NCBI GenBank assembly: GCA_025774865.1
Contig: JALGZO010000580.1
Coordinates: 1 to 22,189, forward strand
Direction: 5' to 3'
From: a bacterium
GTDB taxonomy: Bacteria > ARS69
Length of the DNA stretch: 22,189 bases
Part shown: positions 8,025-14,988 of the stretch, in pieces
How the letters are laid out: every line of letters starts with the position of its first letter
How positions within the stretch are numbered: position 1 is the stretch's first letter
Program-made: the position numbers and the translations under genes
Notes under the pieces: generated by a model
The model's input: only the letters and a program-made list of their open reading frames with translations
Told to the model about the DNA's origin: nothing
The model's database searches: none

Positions 8025-8471
8025 CTAGCCCTTCACCTCGACCTTGCGGGGAAGAGCCGCCTGGACCTTCGGCAGCGTGATCTTCAGAACGCCGTCCTGG
8101 AAGGACGCTTCGATCTTGCTGTCGTCGATGTCCACCGGGAAGCGGAGGATCCGCTCGAACTTGCCAGTGTGCCGCTCCCGACGATGGAACGTCTTGTGGT
8201 CCTCGTCGCTCGAAGCCTCGTGGGTTCCGGTGAGCGTCAGTTCGTTCCCGAGCACGGAGACGTCGATCTCCTGGCGCGTCAATCCCGGCAGCTCCGCTTC
8301 GACGAAGTAGTTCTTCTCGTCTTCCCAGCTGTTCACCAAGGGGTATCGATCACCGTTGCCGCCCCACGCCGTCGTGTTGAACGGAAAGCCTTCCACCAGC
8401 TCGTCGAACAGTCGGTCGATGGCCACTCGGTCGGTCCGCGACGGGATCAGCGTGCCACGTCTCACCAGCAT
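8025..8471 (-). CDS. Small heat-shock protein, Hsp20/alpha-crystallin family
   Basis: This ATP-independent holdase binds unfolding proteins in the cytosol and passes them to DnaK/ClpB. The 148-residue product has a short N-terminal region, an alpha-crystallin domain (about 45-140) containing YFVEAELPGLTRQEIDVSV and the signature GVLKITLPK, and a short tail with KVEV in place of a clear I-x-I motif. AAGGAG lies 7 nt before the ATG. It heads the hsp20-yugP-clpB cluster, a sensible pairing because Hsp20-bound aggregates are ClpB substrates. Upstream are a near-consensus sigma-54 promoter and two leader hairpins; no CIRCE element was seen. Confidence 0.95.
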   Translation of the reverse strand: MLVRRGTLIPSRTDRVAIDRLFDELVEGFPFNTTAWGGNGDRYPLVNSWEDEKNYFVEAELPGLTRQEIDVSVLGNELTLTGTHEASSDEDHKTFHRRERHTGKFERILRFPVDIDDSKIEASFQDGVLKITLPKVQAALPRKVEVKG

Positions 8472-8488
8472 CGTCCTTCTCCTTGCTT

Positions 8489-8509
8489 ACCCGCCCCGGG
8501 GGGGCGGGT
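8489..8509 (-). promoter_or_regulatory. Leader hairpin just upstream of the hsp20 ribosome binding site
   Basis: ACCCGCCCC and GGGGCGGGT form a perfect 9-bp GC stem around a 3-nt loop. It ends 9-10 nt before AAGGAG, leaving the Shine-Dalgarno unpaired, so it is not a classic ROSE or FourU thermometer. It may stabilise the message or position the ribosome. Confidence 0.4.
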
Positions 8510-8522
8510 GGGTCCGTGTCGA

Positions 8523-8539
8523 ACCCCGCATTTCGGGGT
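8523..8539 (-). promoter_or_regulatory. Second leader hairpin upstream of hsp20
   Basis: ACCCCG/CGGGGT pair over 6 bp around a 5-nt loop. It lies between the predicted sigma-54 start (near 8550) and the 9-bp hairpin, so the leader would carry two consecutive stem-loops. Confidence 0.3.
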
Positions 8540-8560
8540 CGTCCATTCGGTCCCTCTAAG

Positions 8561-8576
8561 AGCAGAGAGCGTGCCA
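8561..8576 (-). promoter_or_regulatory. Near-consensus sigma-54 promoter for hsp20
   Basis: Minus strand TGGCACG-CTCT-CTGCT differs from the sigma-54 consensus TGGCACG-N4-TTGCW at one base. GG and GC are spaced by exactly 10 nt. The start would fall near 8550, giving an hsp20 leader of about 80 nt. The site is intergenic and correctly oriented, and no better sigma-70 promoter is visible between murA and hsp20. Confidence 0.6.
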
Positions 8577-8708
8577 CCCGAACGAGTCTCGCCGCAACTG
8601 ATTGGTTTTAATGCAGTTCGGGCGAATCGGCTTCCCGGGCGCGTGTCACCGGGACTGTCACAATGGCGGATTTATCGGCGATTCATCGGGTCTTGGCCGA
8701 AAAGTGTG

Positions 8709-10004
8709 TCAAACTGGCGGAGCTGGCCATGCCGCGCTCGACACGGACTCCTCCACGCGCTCGATGTCGGCGCCTACGGCCCGCAGCTTCTCCTCGATTC
8801 GCTCGTACCCACGATCGATGTGGTAGACGCGACTCACGCGAGTCTCCCCCTCCGCGACGAGCCCCGCGAGGATCAGGGCTGCGGATGCGCGCAGGTCCGT
8901 CGCCATGACCCTGGCGCCGGAGAGCCCCTGGATGGGATGGATGACCGCGGTGTTCCCTTCGAGCCGAATGTCGGCGCCGAGCCGGGAGAGCTCGGCCACG
9001 TGCGTGAATCGGTCGGTGTAGATCGTGTCGGTAATCACGCTGACGCCCTTGCCGACCGAGGCGAGCGCCATCATCTGAGCCTGCATGTCGGTGGGGAAGC
9101 CCGGGTACGGAGCGGTGACGATGCGCATTCCCACGGGGGGCGTCACCCCCCGGCAGCGCACCTTCCCCTTCTCCACGTCGATATGCGAACCCGCGCGGCG
9201 AATCGTCCGAATGACGCTGTCGAGGTGGCGCACGCAGGCGCCGGTCAGCGTGAGATCTCCGCCGGTGATCGCCGCCGCGACGAGGAACGTCCCGGCCTCG
9301 ATTCGATCGGGAATGACGGACACGCGAGCCGGCGCCAGCCGTTCGACGCCGTCCACCCGGATCATCCGGCCGCCCTGTCCTTCGATCCTCGCCCCGCACG
9401 CCACGAGGAAGTCCGCGAGCGCGACCACCTCCGGCTCCTCCGCCGCATTCTCCAGCGTCGTGGTGCCGTTCGCCGTCGCACAGGCCAGCAGAGCGTTGCA
9501 CGTTGCGCCGACGGACGAGATGGGAAAACGGATGGCGGCCCCCGTGAGCCCACCGGGGGGCGCGGTCGCGACGAGGTAGCCGTGCTCCACCTCGACCTGG
9601 GCCCCGAGCCGCTCCATCGCCAGGACATGAAGATCGACCGGCCTCGGCCCCCAGGCACATCCGCCGGGCAGCGAGACGCGCGCGCGGCCGACGCGCGCCA
9701 GCAGCGGCCCGAGCACGTAGACGGATGCGCGCATCTGCCGGACGAGATCGTATGGCGCTTCGTACGACTCGAGACCGGCGCCGTTCAGCGTGATCGTCTT
9801 GCCGGCGCGGCTCGTGGAGATGCCGAGACCGCCGAGAAGCTCGAGCAGCGTGTCGATGTCCCGGAGCTCCGGGACGTTGTCGACCAGCAGCTTGTCGTCG
9901 AAGAGGATGGACGCCGTGAGGATCGGTAGCGCCGTGTTCTTGGACCCGCTGACGTGAACCTCGCCCTCGAGCGGTCCGTTTCCTCTCAGGAGAATGGCAT
10001 CGAT
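8709..10004 (-). CDS. murA: UDP-N-acetylglucosamine 1-carboxyvinyltransferase MurA, apparent ATC start
   Basis: MurA catalyses the first committed step of peptidoglycan synthesis, adding enolpyruvate from PEP to UDP-GlcNAc in the cytosol. From the ATC at 10004 the protein has 431 residues (E. coli 419). It shows SGSKNTALP with Lys22/Asn23, APYDLVRQMRAS, the catalytic-loop cysteine in SLPGGCAWGPRPVD (Cys116, so fosfomycin-sensitive type), FPTDMQAQ, and the closing YHIDRGYERIEEKLRAVGA. No ATG, GTG or TTG occurs in frame upstream of codon 91, which is far too late because it would delete Lys22. The ATC codon aligns without gaps to Met1 of E. coli MurA (xDAILLRG... K22 N23). ATT at 9995 is an alternative. 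The gene overlaps prmC by 19 bp and is the last of the rho-to-murA series. Confidence 0.93.
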   Translation of the reverse strand: MDAILLRGNGPLEGEVHVSGSKNTALPILTASILFDDKLLVDNVPELRDIDTLLELLGGLGISTSRAGKTITLNGAGLESYEAPYDLVRQMRASVYVLGPLLARVGRARVSLPGGCAWGPRPVDLHVLAMERLGAQVEVEHGYLVATAPPGGLTGAAIRFPISSVGATCNALLACATANGTTTLENAAEEPEVVALADFLVACGARIEGQGGRMIRVDGVERLAPARVSVIPDRIEAGTFLVAAAITGGDLTLTGACVRHLDSVIRTIRRAGSHIDVEKGKVRCRGVTPPVGMRIVTAPYPGFPTDMQAQMMALASVGKGVSVITDTIYTDRFTHVAELSRLGADIRLEGNTAVIHPIQGLSGARVMATDLRASAALILAGLVAEGETRVSRVYHIDRGYERIEEKLRAVGADIERVEESVSSAAWPAPPV

Positions 10005-10924
10005 CGGTTTTCCCCCCCCGCCCAGATTCCCCGCACGAACCGATCCCGGCCGGTCAGATCCGGCAGGACCTGCACCCCCTCGTACCGCAGATCGGCCAAT
10101 ACCGCTACCACCTCCGGACCCTGCGTCTCCCCGATCTCCAATGCGATCGTGCCTCCCGCCACGAGGAAGTCCCGCCCCCGCCGCGCGATCCGCCGGTGAA
10201 AACCGGTGCCGCCGTCCGGGTCGAACAGGGCATCCGCAGGATCGCCCATCCTCACTTCCACGGGAAGCGTGTCGGAAACGGTCGGTTCGACGTACGGCGG
10301 ATTGGACACGAGAACGTCGATCCTCCCCTCCAAATCGGCAAAAGCGGAGAAGAGATTAGACCTCCGGACGTCGACCTTCTCGGCCACGCCGTTTTCCTCC
10401 GCGTTACGTCGGGCCAGGCGCACGGCCTGAGGGTTCCAGTCGGCGGCCCAGACCCGCACCTCACGCCGATCGCGGAACTCCGCCGCGACCGCGATCGCGA
10501 CCGCGCCGGTTCCCGAGGCGATGTCGAGAACGCGGACGCGGCGACGACCGCCCTCTAGACGACTCCTCACGGCGATCACCGCCTCCTCCGCGAGGAGCTC
10601 GGTCTCCGGACGCGGAATGAAGACTCCGCGCTCCAGCCGAAGCGTGATGCCGTGGAAGCCCGTCTCGCCCAGGAGAAGCTGCAAGGGCACCCCGGTCGCC
10701 CGCTGGCTCACGAGGTGCCAATAGCGTTCGGTCTCGGACGTCGGGGCGAACTCGCCGCCGTGCGTGATCAGATGTTCGCGGCCGCAGCCGACCGCGGCCA
10801 TCAGTAGCACCGACGCTTCGTGCCGAGGATTCTCGCGCGCCGCGCACTCCGACCACTCGAGCTCGCGCGCGCCGGCCTCGACCAGCTCGCGCAGCGTGGT
10901 GGGCTTGCGACTCCCGGCGATCAC
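9986..10924 (-). CDS. prmC: Release factor glutamine methyltransferase PrmC (HemK)
   Basis: PrmC methylates the glutamine of the GGQ motif in peptide release factors, using S-adenosylmethionine. The 312-residue product has an N-terminal helical substrate domain, the SAM-binding motif [16 protein letters not shown], and the family signature NPPY (VSNPPYVEP). The GTG at 10924 overlaps the prfA stop as GTGA and puts the helical domain at the expected position; longer in-frame ORFs run into prfA. Its substrate RF1 is encoded immediately upstream, the common arrangement. The C-terminus is odd: after [10 protein letters not shown], where homologues usually end, a run of eight G adds [10 protein letters not shown] and the frame runs into the start of murA. 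A miscounted G run would change this tail. Confidence 0.95.
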   Translation of the reverse strand: MIAGSRKPTTLRELVEAGARELEWSECAARENPRHEASVLLMAAVGCGREHLITHGGEFAPTSETERYWHLVSQRATGVPLQLLLGETGFHGITLRLERGVFIPRPETELLAEEAVIAVRSRLEGGRRRVRVLDIASGTGAVAIAVAAEFRDRREVRVWAADWNPQAVRLARRNAEENGVAEKVDVRRSNLFSAFADLEGRIDVLVSNPPYVEPTVSDTLPVEVRMGDPADALFDPDGGTGFHRRIARRGRDFLVAGGTIALEIGETQGPEVVAVLADLRYEGVQVLPDLTGRDRFVRGIWAGGENRSMPFS

Positions 10925-11988
10925 TCTTTCGTCCCTTCGAGCTTGAGGCTCACGACCTTCTCCCGCAGTGCTTCCACGATCTGATCGAGCTCGCCCTGGA
11001 GAACACCGTCGATGTCGTGCAGGGAGAGCCCTATGCGGTGATCGGTGACTCTGTTCTGCGGAAAGTTGTACGTGCGAATCTTCTCCGAGCGATCGCCCGT
11101 TCCGATCTGGCTGCGCCGAGCCTCCGCCCGCTCCGCCGCTGCCGTCTCGCGTTCCCGGTCGAGAAGCCGCGAGCGTAACACGCGAAGCGCCTTCGCCTTG
11201 TTCTTGTGCTGGCTTTTCTCGTCCTGGCACGACACGACGATTCCCGTCGGGATGTGGGTGACGCGCACCGCAGAGTCCGTGGTGTTCACGCTCTGGCCCC
11301 CGGGCCCCTGCGAGCGGAACACGTCGATGCGGAGTTCCTCGGGTTCGAGCTGCACGTCGACCTCCTCCGCCTCCGGCAGAACCGCCACCGAGACCGCCGA
11401 AGTATGGACCCGGCCGCTGGCCTCGGTCTCCGGAACTCGCTGGACTCGGTGGACACCGCTCTCGTGGCGCATCGCGCCGAACGCCCCCTCTCCCTGAAGC
11501 GAAAAGACGGCCTCCTTGACGCCGCCCCTCCCGCTCTCGTGGACCGAGAGGGTTTCCGCCTTCCAGCCCCGGTGGTCCGCGAAACGAAGATACATCCGGT
11601 AGATCTCTCCGGCGAACAACGCCGCCTCGTCCCCACCGGTGCCCGCGCGCACCTCGATGATGGCGTTGCGGGAGTCGTCCGCATCCTTCGGGATCGAGAG
11701 GACCCGCAGGCGTTCTTCGAGCGCCTCGAGCTTCGGCTCGAGCACCTCCACGTCCTGGCCCGCGATCTCGCTCAGCTCGGCGTCCGGGCCCTCGGCGAGC
11801 TCGCGCGCCTCGGTGAGGTCCGCCTCCACTTGCTCATACTCCTGAGCTGCGGTCGCGAGCTCTTCGAGCTCCGCGCGCTCCTTGCCGAGCTCGCGCATAC
11901 GGTCGACGTTGGAGAGGACCTCGGGTGACGCCAACATCTCGCTGATTTCCCGGTACCGCGCGAGAGACGAACGGGCGAGCTGGTTCAT
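10921..11988 (-). CDS. prfA: Peptide chain release factor 1
   Basis: RF1 recognises UAA and UAG in the ribosomal A site and triggers peptide release. The 355-residue protein has the N-terminal helical domain, the codon-reading PxT tripeptide (PET within [14 protein letters not shown]) that marks RF1 rather than RF2, and the GGQ loop ([17 protein letters not shown]) that enters the peptidyl-transferase centre. Length matches the family (E. coli 360). Its ATG overlaps the DUF1385 stop as ATGA and its stop overlaps the prmC GTG as GTGA, so DUF1385, prfA and prmC are probably translated as a coupled series. Confidence 0.97.
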   Translation of the reverse strand: MNQLARSSLARYREISEMLASPEVLSNVDRMRELGKERAELEELATAAQEYEQVEADLTEARELAEGPDAELSEIAGQDVEVLEPKLEALEERLRVLSIPKDADDSRNAIIEVRAGTGGDEAALFAGEIYRMYLRFADHRGWKAETLSVHESGRGGVKEAVFSLQGEGAFGAMRHESGVHRVQRVPETEASGRVHTSAVSVAVLPEAEEVDVQLEPEELRIDVFRSQGPGGQSVNTTDSAVRVTHIPTGIVVSCQDEKSQHKNKAKALRVLRSRLLDRERETAAAERAEARRSQIGTGDRSEKIRTYNFPQNRVTDHRIGLSLHDIDGVLQGELDQIVEALREKVVSLKLEGTKE

Positions 11989-12920
11989 GACTCGTTCACT
12001 TCCACCGCCGACGCCAGCACCGGTTCGGGCTCGGGGTGGCCGCGGCTGAGGGCGGTCCGCAGCGCGATCACGGCCACTTCGAGCTGAGTCTCGTCGGGCA
12101 CCGCGGTCGTGAGGAGCTGAAGCCCCAGCCCGGGCGCGACCAGCATCTTCCCGAGAACCGTCTGGTCGAATCGCGCGGACAACCGAATGACCTCGTACGA
12201 GATCCCACCGATGAGCGGCACGAAGGCGATGCGGATCAGCCGCTCACTGACCGTCTCCGGCTTGCCGAGCATCGCGAAGACGAAGATCGAGACGATCATC
12301 ACGAAGAAGAGAAAGCTCGTGCCGCATCGCGGGTGAAGCCTCGGCCGGGTTTGCGAGTTCGCGACCGTGATCGGAACCTCTGCTTCGTAGTTGAAGATCG
12401 TCATGTGCTCGGCGCCATGGTACTGAAACACGCGCTTCATCTCTCCCCAGCGTGTGATCGCGAAGAGGTACAGGAAGAAGATAACGAGCCGGAATACGCC
12501 GTCTACCAGGTTGTAAACGAAGCCGTTCCGGACGCCCGTGAGATCAGTCAGGATCAGCGGCAGATAGAAGAAGAGCCCGAGTCCCAGTGCGAAGGACACC
12601 ACGACGACGACGCCGAAGCCGATCTTCTCCCAGGTCGGCGTCTGCTTCCGCTCCTTGCCCTCTTCGCGCGCCGCCTCCTCGGCGCTGTACATGAGCGATG
12701 AGATCCCGAGAACGAGCGCCTCGATCAGCGTCACCGCGCCGCGCAGAATCGGTAGCCGGAACGGAAAGAACCGGTGCGCGAACGGAACGTGATTCTGGTA
12801 GCGCACGCTGATGACTCCGTCGGGGCGCCGGACCGCGGTCGCCACCCCGCCGGGGGCACGCATCATCACACCTTCGATGACGGCCTGGCCGCCGACCAGC
12901 GCCTGGGGAGCTTTGGGCAT
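11985..12920 (-). CDS. DUF1385 (YqhQ-like) multi-pass membrane protein
   Basis: This 311-residue protein shows the family hallmarks: [17 protein letters not shown] at the N-terminus, [15 protein letters not shown] with conserved His/Glu around residue 170, and [13 protein letters not shown]. Several strongly hydrophobic segments (about 100-128, 138-160, 200-222 and 232-250) indicate an inner-membrane protein. The conserved HGAEH and HPRCG suggest a metal or redox site, but I know of no firmly established activity. It commonly neighbours rpmE and prfA in many phyla, as here. No clear Shine-Dalgarno precedes the ATG, which lies 12 bp after the rpmE stop. Confidence 0.92.
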   Translation of the reverse strand: MPKAPQALVGGQAVIEGVMMRAPGGVATAVRRPDGVISVRYQNHVPFAHRFFPFRLPILRGAVTLIEALVLGISSLMYSAEEAAREEGKERKQTPTWEKIGFGVVVVVSFALGLGLFFYLPLILTDLTGVRNGFVYNLVDGVFRLVIFFLYLFAITRWGEMKRVFQYHGAEHMTIFNYEAEVPITVANSQTRPRLHPRCGTSFLFFVMIVSIFVFAMLGKPETVSERLIRIAFVPLIGGISYEVIRLSARFDQTVLGKMLVAPGLGLQLLTTAVPDETQLEVAVIALRTALSRGHPEPEPVLASAVEVNES

Positions 12921-12932
12921 GGTGGCCGGCTT

Positions 12933-13337
12933 CTACGTCTCGCTCGACTCGGTGGACTCGGCGGACGCTTCGGGTGCATCGACGGGCGCCGCTTTCGGCT
13001 TCGGCTTCGGCTTCGGCTCGGACGCTTTCACCGGCTTCGACGGCGCCTTGGCGGTAGTCTCGGCCGCGCCCGTGGCGGCTTCCTTCTCCGCCTGCTCGGC
13101 CGCCGCCTTCTCCGCTTGATCGGCCTTCATTTTCTCGACCTTCTCGTAGCGCCGGCGGAACCGCTCCACCCGCCCCGCGGTGTCGACGAGCTTCTGCTTG
13201 CCGGTATAGAACGGGTGGCACGCCGAGCAGATGTCGACCTGCAGGTCACCACTGATCGTGCTGCGCGTCTCCCAGCTGTTGCCACAGACGCACTTGACCG
13301 TGGTTTTCGTGTACTCCGGGTGGATCTCGGCTTTCAT
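12933..13337 (-). CDS. rpmE: 50S ribosomal protein L31 (zinc-binding type) with long C-terminal tail
   Basis: L31 bridges the 50S and 30S subunits. Residues 1-70 give the canonical protein: MKAEIHPEY, then the zinc ligands CVC (KCVCGNSW) and CSAC ([15 protein letters not shown]), which mark the zinc-containing type rather than the zinc-free paralogue. A tail of about 60 residues rich in Ala, Lys, Glu and Pro follows, including KPKPKPK, roughly doubling the normal ~70-residue length. AGGAG precedes the ATG at 13337; an in-frame ATG at 13406 only adds leader sequence. It follows rho by 115 bp, and that gap carries two hairpins. Confidence 0.95.
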   Translation of the reverse strand: MKAEIHPEYTKTTVKCVCGNSWETRSTISGDLQVDICSACHPFYTGKQKLVDTAGRVERFRRRYEKVEKMKADQAEKAAAEQAEKEAATGAAETTAKAPSKPVKASEPKPKPKPKAAPVDAPEASAESTESSET

Positions 13338-13387
13338 AAGATCTGCTCCTCGGGATAGGACGCCTCGTGGGACGTCCGGCCGGGATT

Positions 13388-13406
13388 GTGGCGGCGAGGC
13401 CGCCAC
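13388..13406 (-). promoter_or_regulatory. Perfect hairpin in the rpmE leader
   Basis: GTGGCGGC and GCCGCCAC pair over 8 bp around a 3-nt loop, about 50 nt upstream of the rpmE ATG. Its ribosome binding site is not included. L31 leaders with autoregulatory structures are known in several bacterial groups, and this may be another type, but no match to a described L31 leader was recognised. Confidence 0.4.
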
Positions 13407-13416
13407 GGGAACGTTC

Positions 13417-13445
13417 GCCCCCGCCGAAATGCGCTTTTCGGGGGC
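13417..13445 (-). terminator. Strong hairpin directly after rho
   Basis: Seven bases after the rho stop codon the minus strand folds as GCCCC/GGGGC, a 3-nt one-sided bulge, then CGAAA/TTTCG, with loop AGCGCA: 10 bp in total. No U-tract follows, so it is either a non-canonical terminator, an RNA 3'-end stabiliser, or part of the rpmE leader on read-through transcripts. Confidence 0.4.
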
Positions 13446-13452
13446 TTCCTAG

Positions 13453-14787
13453 TTACTCTCCAGTCGCCATGCTGTCCAGGAACTTCTTGTTGCTCTTGTA
13501 CATCGCGAACCGCTCGACCAGGAACTCCATCGCCTCGACGACGTTGAGCTCGTTGAGGTACTTGCGAAGAATCCAGGTGCGGTTGATCTCCGTCTTGTCG
13601 AGAAGCAGCTCTTCCTTACGGGTACCGGACCGCTGAAGGTCGATGGCCGGGAAGATCCGCCGATCCGCGAGCTTCCGCTCGAGCACCAGCTCCATGTTCC
13701 CGGTACCCTTGAACTCCTCGAAGATCACCTCGTCCATCCGCGATCCCGTTTCGATGAGCGCGGTTCCGATGATCGTGAGGCTTCCGCCCGCTTCGATGTT
13801 GCGCGCCGCGCCGAAGAACCGTTTCGGCCGCTGCAGAGCGTTCGCATCGACGCCGCCGGACAGGATCTTGCCGGAGTGCGGAACCACCGTGTTGTGGGCG
13901 CGTGCGAGGCGGGTGATCGAGTCGAGAAGAATCACGACGTCCTTGCCGTACTCCACGAGACGTCGCGACTTCTCGATGACCATTTCCGCCACCTGCACGT
14001 GGCGCGTGGCCGGCTCGTCGAACGTGGAGCTCACGACCTCGCCCTTCACGCTGCGTTGCATGTCGGTCACTTCCTCGGGACGTTCGTCGATGAGGAGGAC
14101 GATCAACGTGATCTCGGGGTGGTTCGCGGTCACTGCGTTCGCGATCTTCTGGAGCAGCACGGTCTTGCCGGTCCGCGGCGGCGACACGATCAATCCCCGC
14201 TGTCCCTTCCCGATGGGAGCCAGCAGATCCATGATCCGGGTCGAGATGTCTCCGGGGTCGTGCTCCAGCTTGACCCGTTCCTCGGGATAGAGCGGAGTGA
14301 GGTTGTCGAAGAGAGTGCGCTTGCGTGCCGACTCCGGGTTCTCGAAGTTGATCGCTTCCACCTTCAGAAGCGCGAAGTAGCGCTCGCTCTCCTTCGGCGC
14401 GCGAACCTGTCCCGAGATGGTGTCGCCGGTCATGAGGTCGAAGCGTTTGATTTGCGACGGCGAGACGTAGATGTCGTCCGGGCCGGGGAGATAGCTGTAG
14501 TCGGCCGAACGAAGAAACCCGTAGCCCTCGGGCAGGATCTCCAACACGCCCTCGGCGAAGATCAAGCCGCTCTTCTCGGTCTGCGCCTCGAGAATCTTGA
14601 AGATGAGCTCCTGCTTACGGAGGGCCGACGTCCCGGGGATGTCGAGATCGTTGGCGACTTCGACCAGGTCCGACATCGTCTGGTTCTTCATGTCGGCCAG
14701 GTTCATCTTCGGTTCGTTCGAAACGGTCTTGCTGGCCGTTTTCGACTCGGCCTTGGTCGCCGATTTCTCTTTCGTTGCTCGAGGCAT
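13453..14787 (-). CDS. rho: Transcription termination factor Rho
   Basis: Rho is a hexameric RNA-dependent ATPase that ends transcription at C-rich, untranslated RNA. The 444-residue protein begins with a Lys/Ser/Thr-rich stretch of about 28 residues, then the Rho N-terminal helical domain ([15 protein letters not shown]), the cold-shock-like RNA-binding fold ([23 protein letters not shown]), and the RecA-type motor with Walker A SPPRTGKT and Walker [17 protein letters not shown]. Length is close to E. coli (419) plus the N-terminal extension. The ATG at 14787 follows a weak purine stretch (GAAAGAGACGAAG). The gene has its own sigma-70 promoter and a structured leader of about 165 nt, as expected if Rho controls its own synthesis. 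Confidence 0.97.
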   Translation of the reverse strand: MPRATKEKSATKAESKTASKTVSNEPKMNLADMKNQTMSDLVEVANDLDIPGTSALRKQELIFKILEAQTEKSGLIFAEGVLEILPEGYGFLRSADYSYLPGPDDIYVSPSQIKRFDLMTGDTISGQVRAPKESERYFALLKVEAINFENPESARKRTLFDNLTPLYPEERVKLEHDPGDISTRIMDLLAPIGKGQRGLIVSPPRTGKTVLLQKIANAVTANHPEITLIVLLIDERPEEVTDMQRSVKGEVVSSTFDEPATRHVQVAEMVIEKSRRLVEYGKDVVILLDSITRLARAHNTVVPHSGKILSGGVDANALQRPKRFFGAARNIEAGGSLTIIGTALIETGSRMDEVIFEEFKGTGNMELVLERKLADRRIFPAIDLQRSGTRKEELLLDKTEINRTWILRKYLNELNVVEAMEFLVERFAMYKSNKKFLDSMATGE

Positions 14788-14890
14788 CTTCGTCTCTTTC
14801 GTGGGGATGTTCGGAGCCGGCCGGAGAGCGCGGGCTCGCGTGGCTGAGCTCTAGGAACTCGAGGGAAACGCAGACGAACGGGCCGGCGGT

Positions 14891-14929
14891 GCTCCCGGAG
14901 CGAGGCAGTTCGTACCTCGGAACGGGAGC
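14891..14929 (-). promoter_or_regulatory. Two-stem hairpin in the rho leader
   Basis: Outer stem GCTCCCG/CGGGAGC (7 bp), a symmetric 3x3 internal loop, inner stem CGAGG/CCTCG (5 bp) and a 9-nt loop. It lies about 25 nt after the predicted start and more than 100 nt before the rho ATG. It could take part in autogenous attenuation of rho, which is documented for the E. coli rho leader; here it is inferred. Confidence 0.45.
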
Positions 14930-14959
14930 GATCGGCAAGCGGCTGACTCGATTGAACAG

Positions 14960-14988
14960 ATAGTAGGTTTCGGCCCGGGCACTGTCAA
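14960..14988 (-). promoter_or_regulatory. Sigma-70 promoter of rho
   Basis: Minus strand: consensus -35 TTGACA (14988-14983), a 17-bp spacer, -10 TACTAT (14965-14960) with the key first, second and last positions intact. The TGA inside TTGACA is the stop codon of the upstream KARI-like gene. Transcription would start near 14953, giving a leader of about 165 nt. Confidence 0.75.

Noticed and set aside
8511-8545. GGGGTTCGACAC resembling a tRNA T-arm (possible selC)
   Set aside because: The rest of a tRNA fold (acceptor, anticodon and D arms) is absent; it is part of the hsp20 leader hairpin.
8472-8708. Search for CIRCE or other HrcA/HspR operators near hsp20 and clpB
   Set aside because: No TTAGCACTC/GAGTGCTAA or CTTGAGT/ACTCAAG pairs were found.
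8681-8714. TTGACA at the murA stop codon as a sigma-70 promoter for hsp20
   Set aside because: No acceptable -10 lies 16-18 bp downstream. A sigma-32-like CCCGATGAA is present at 16 bp but matches poorly, and the sigma-54 site nearer the gene is much better.
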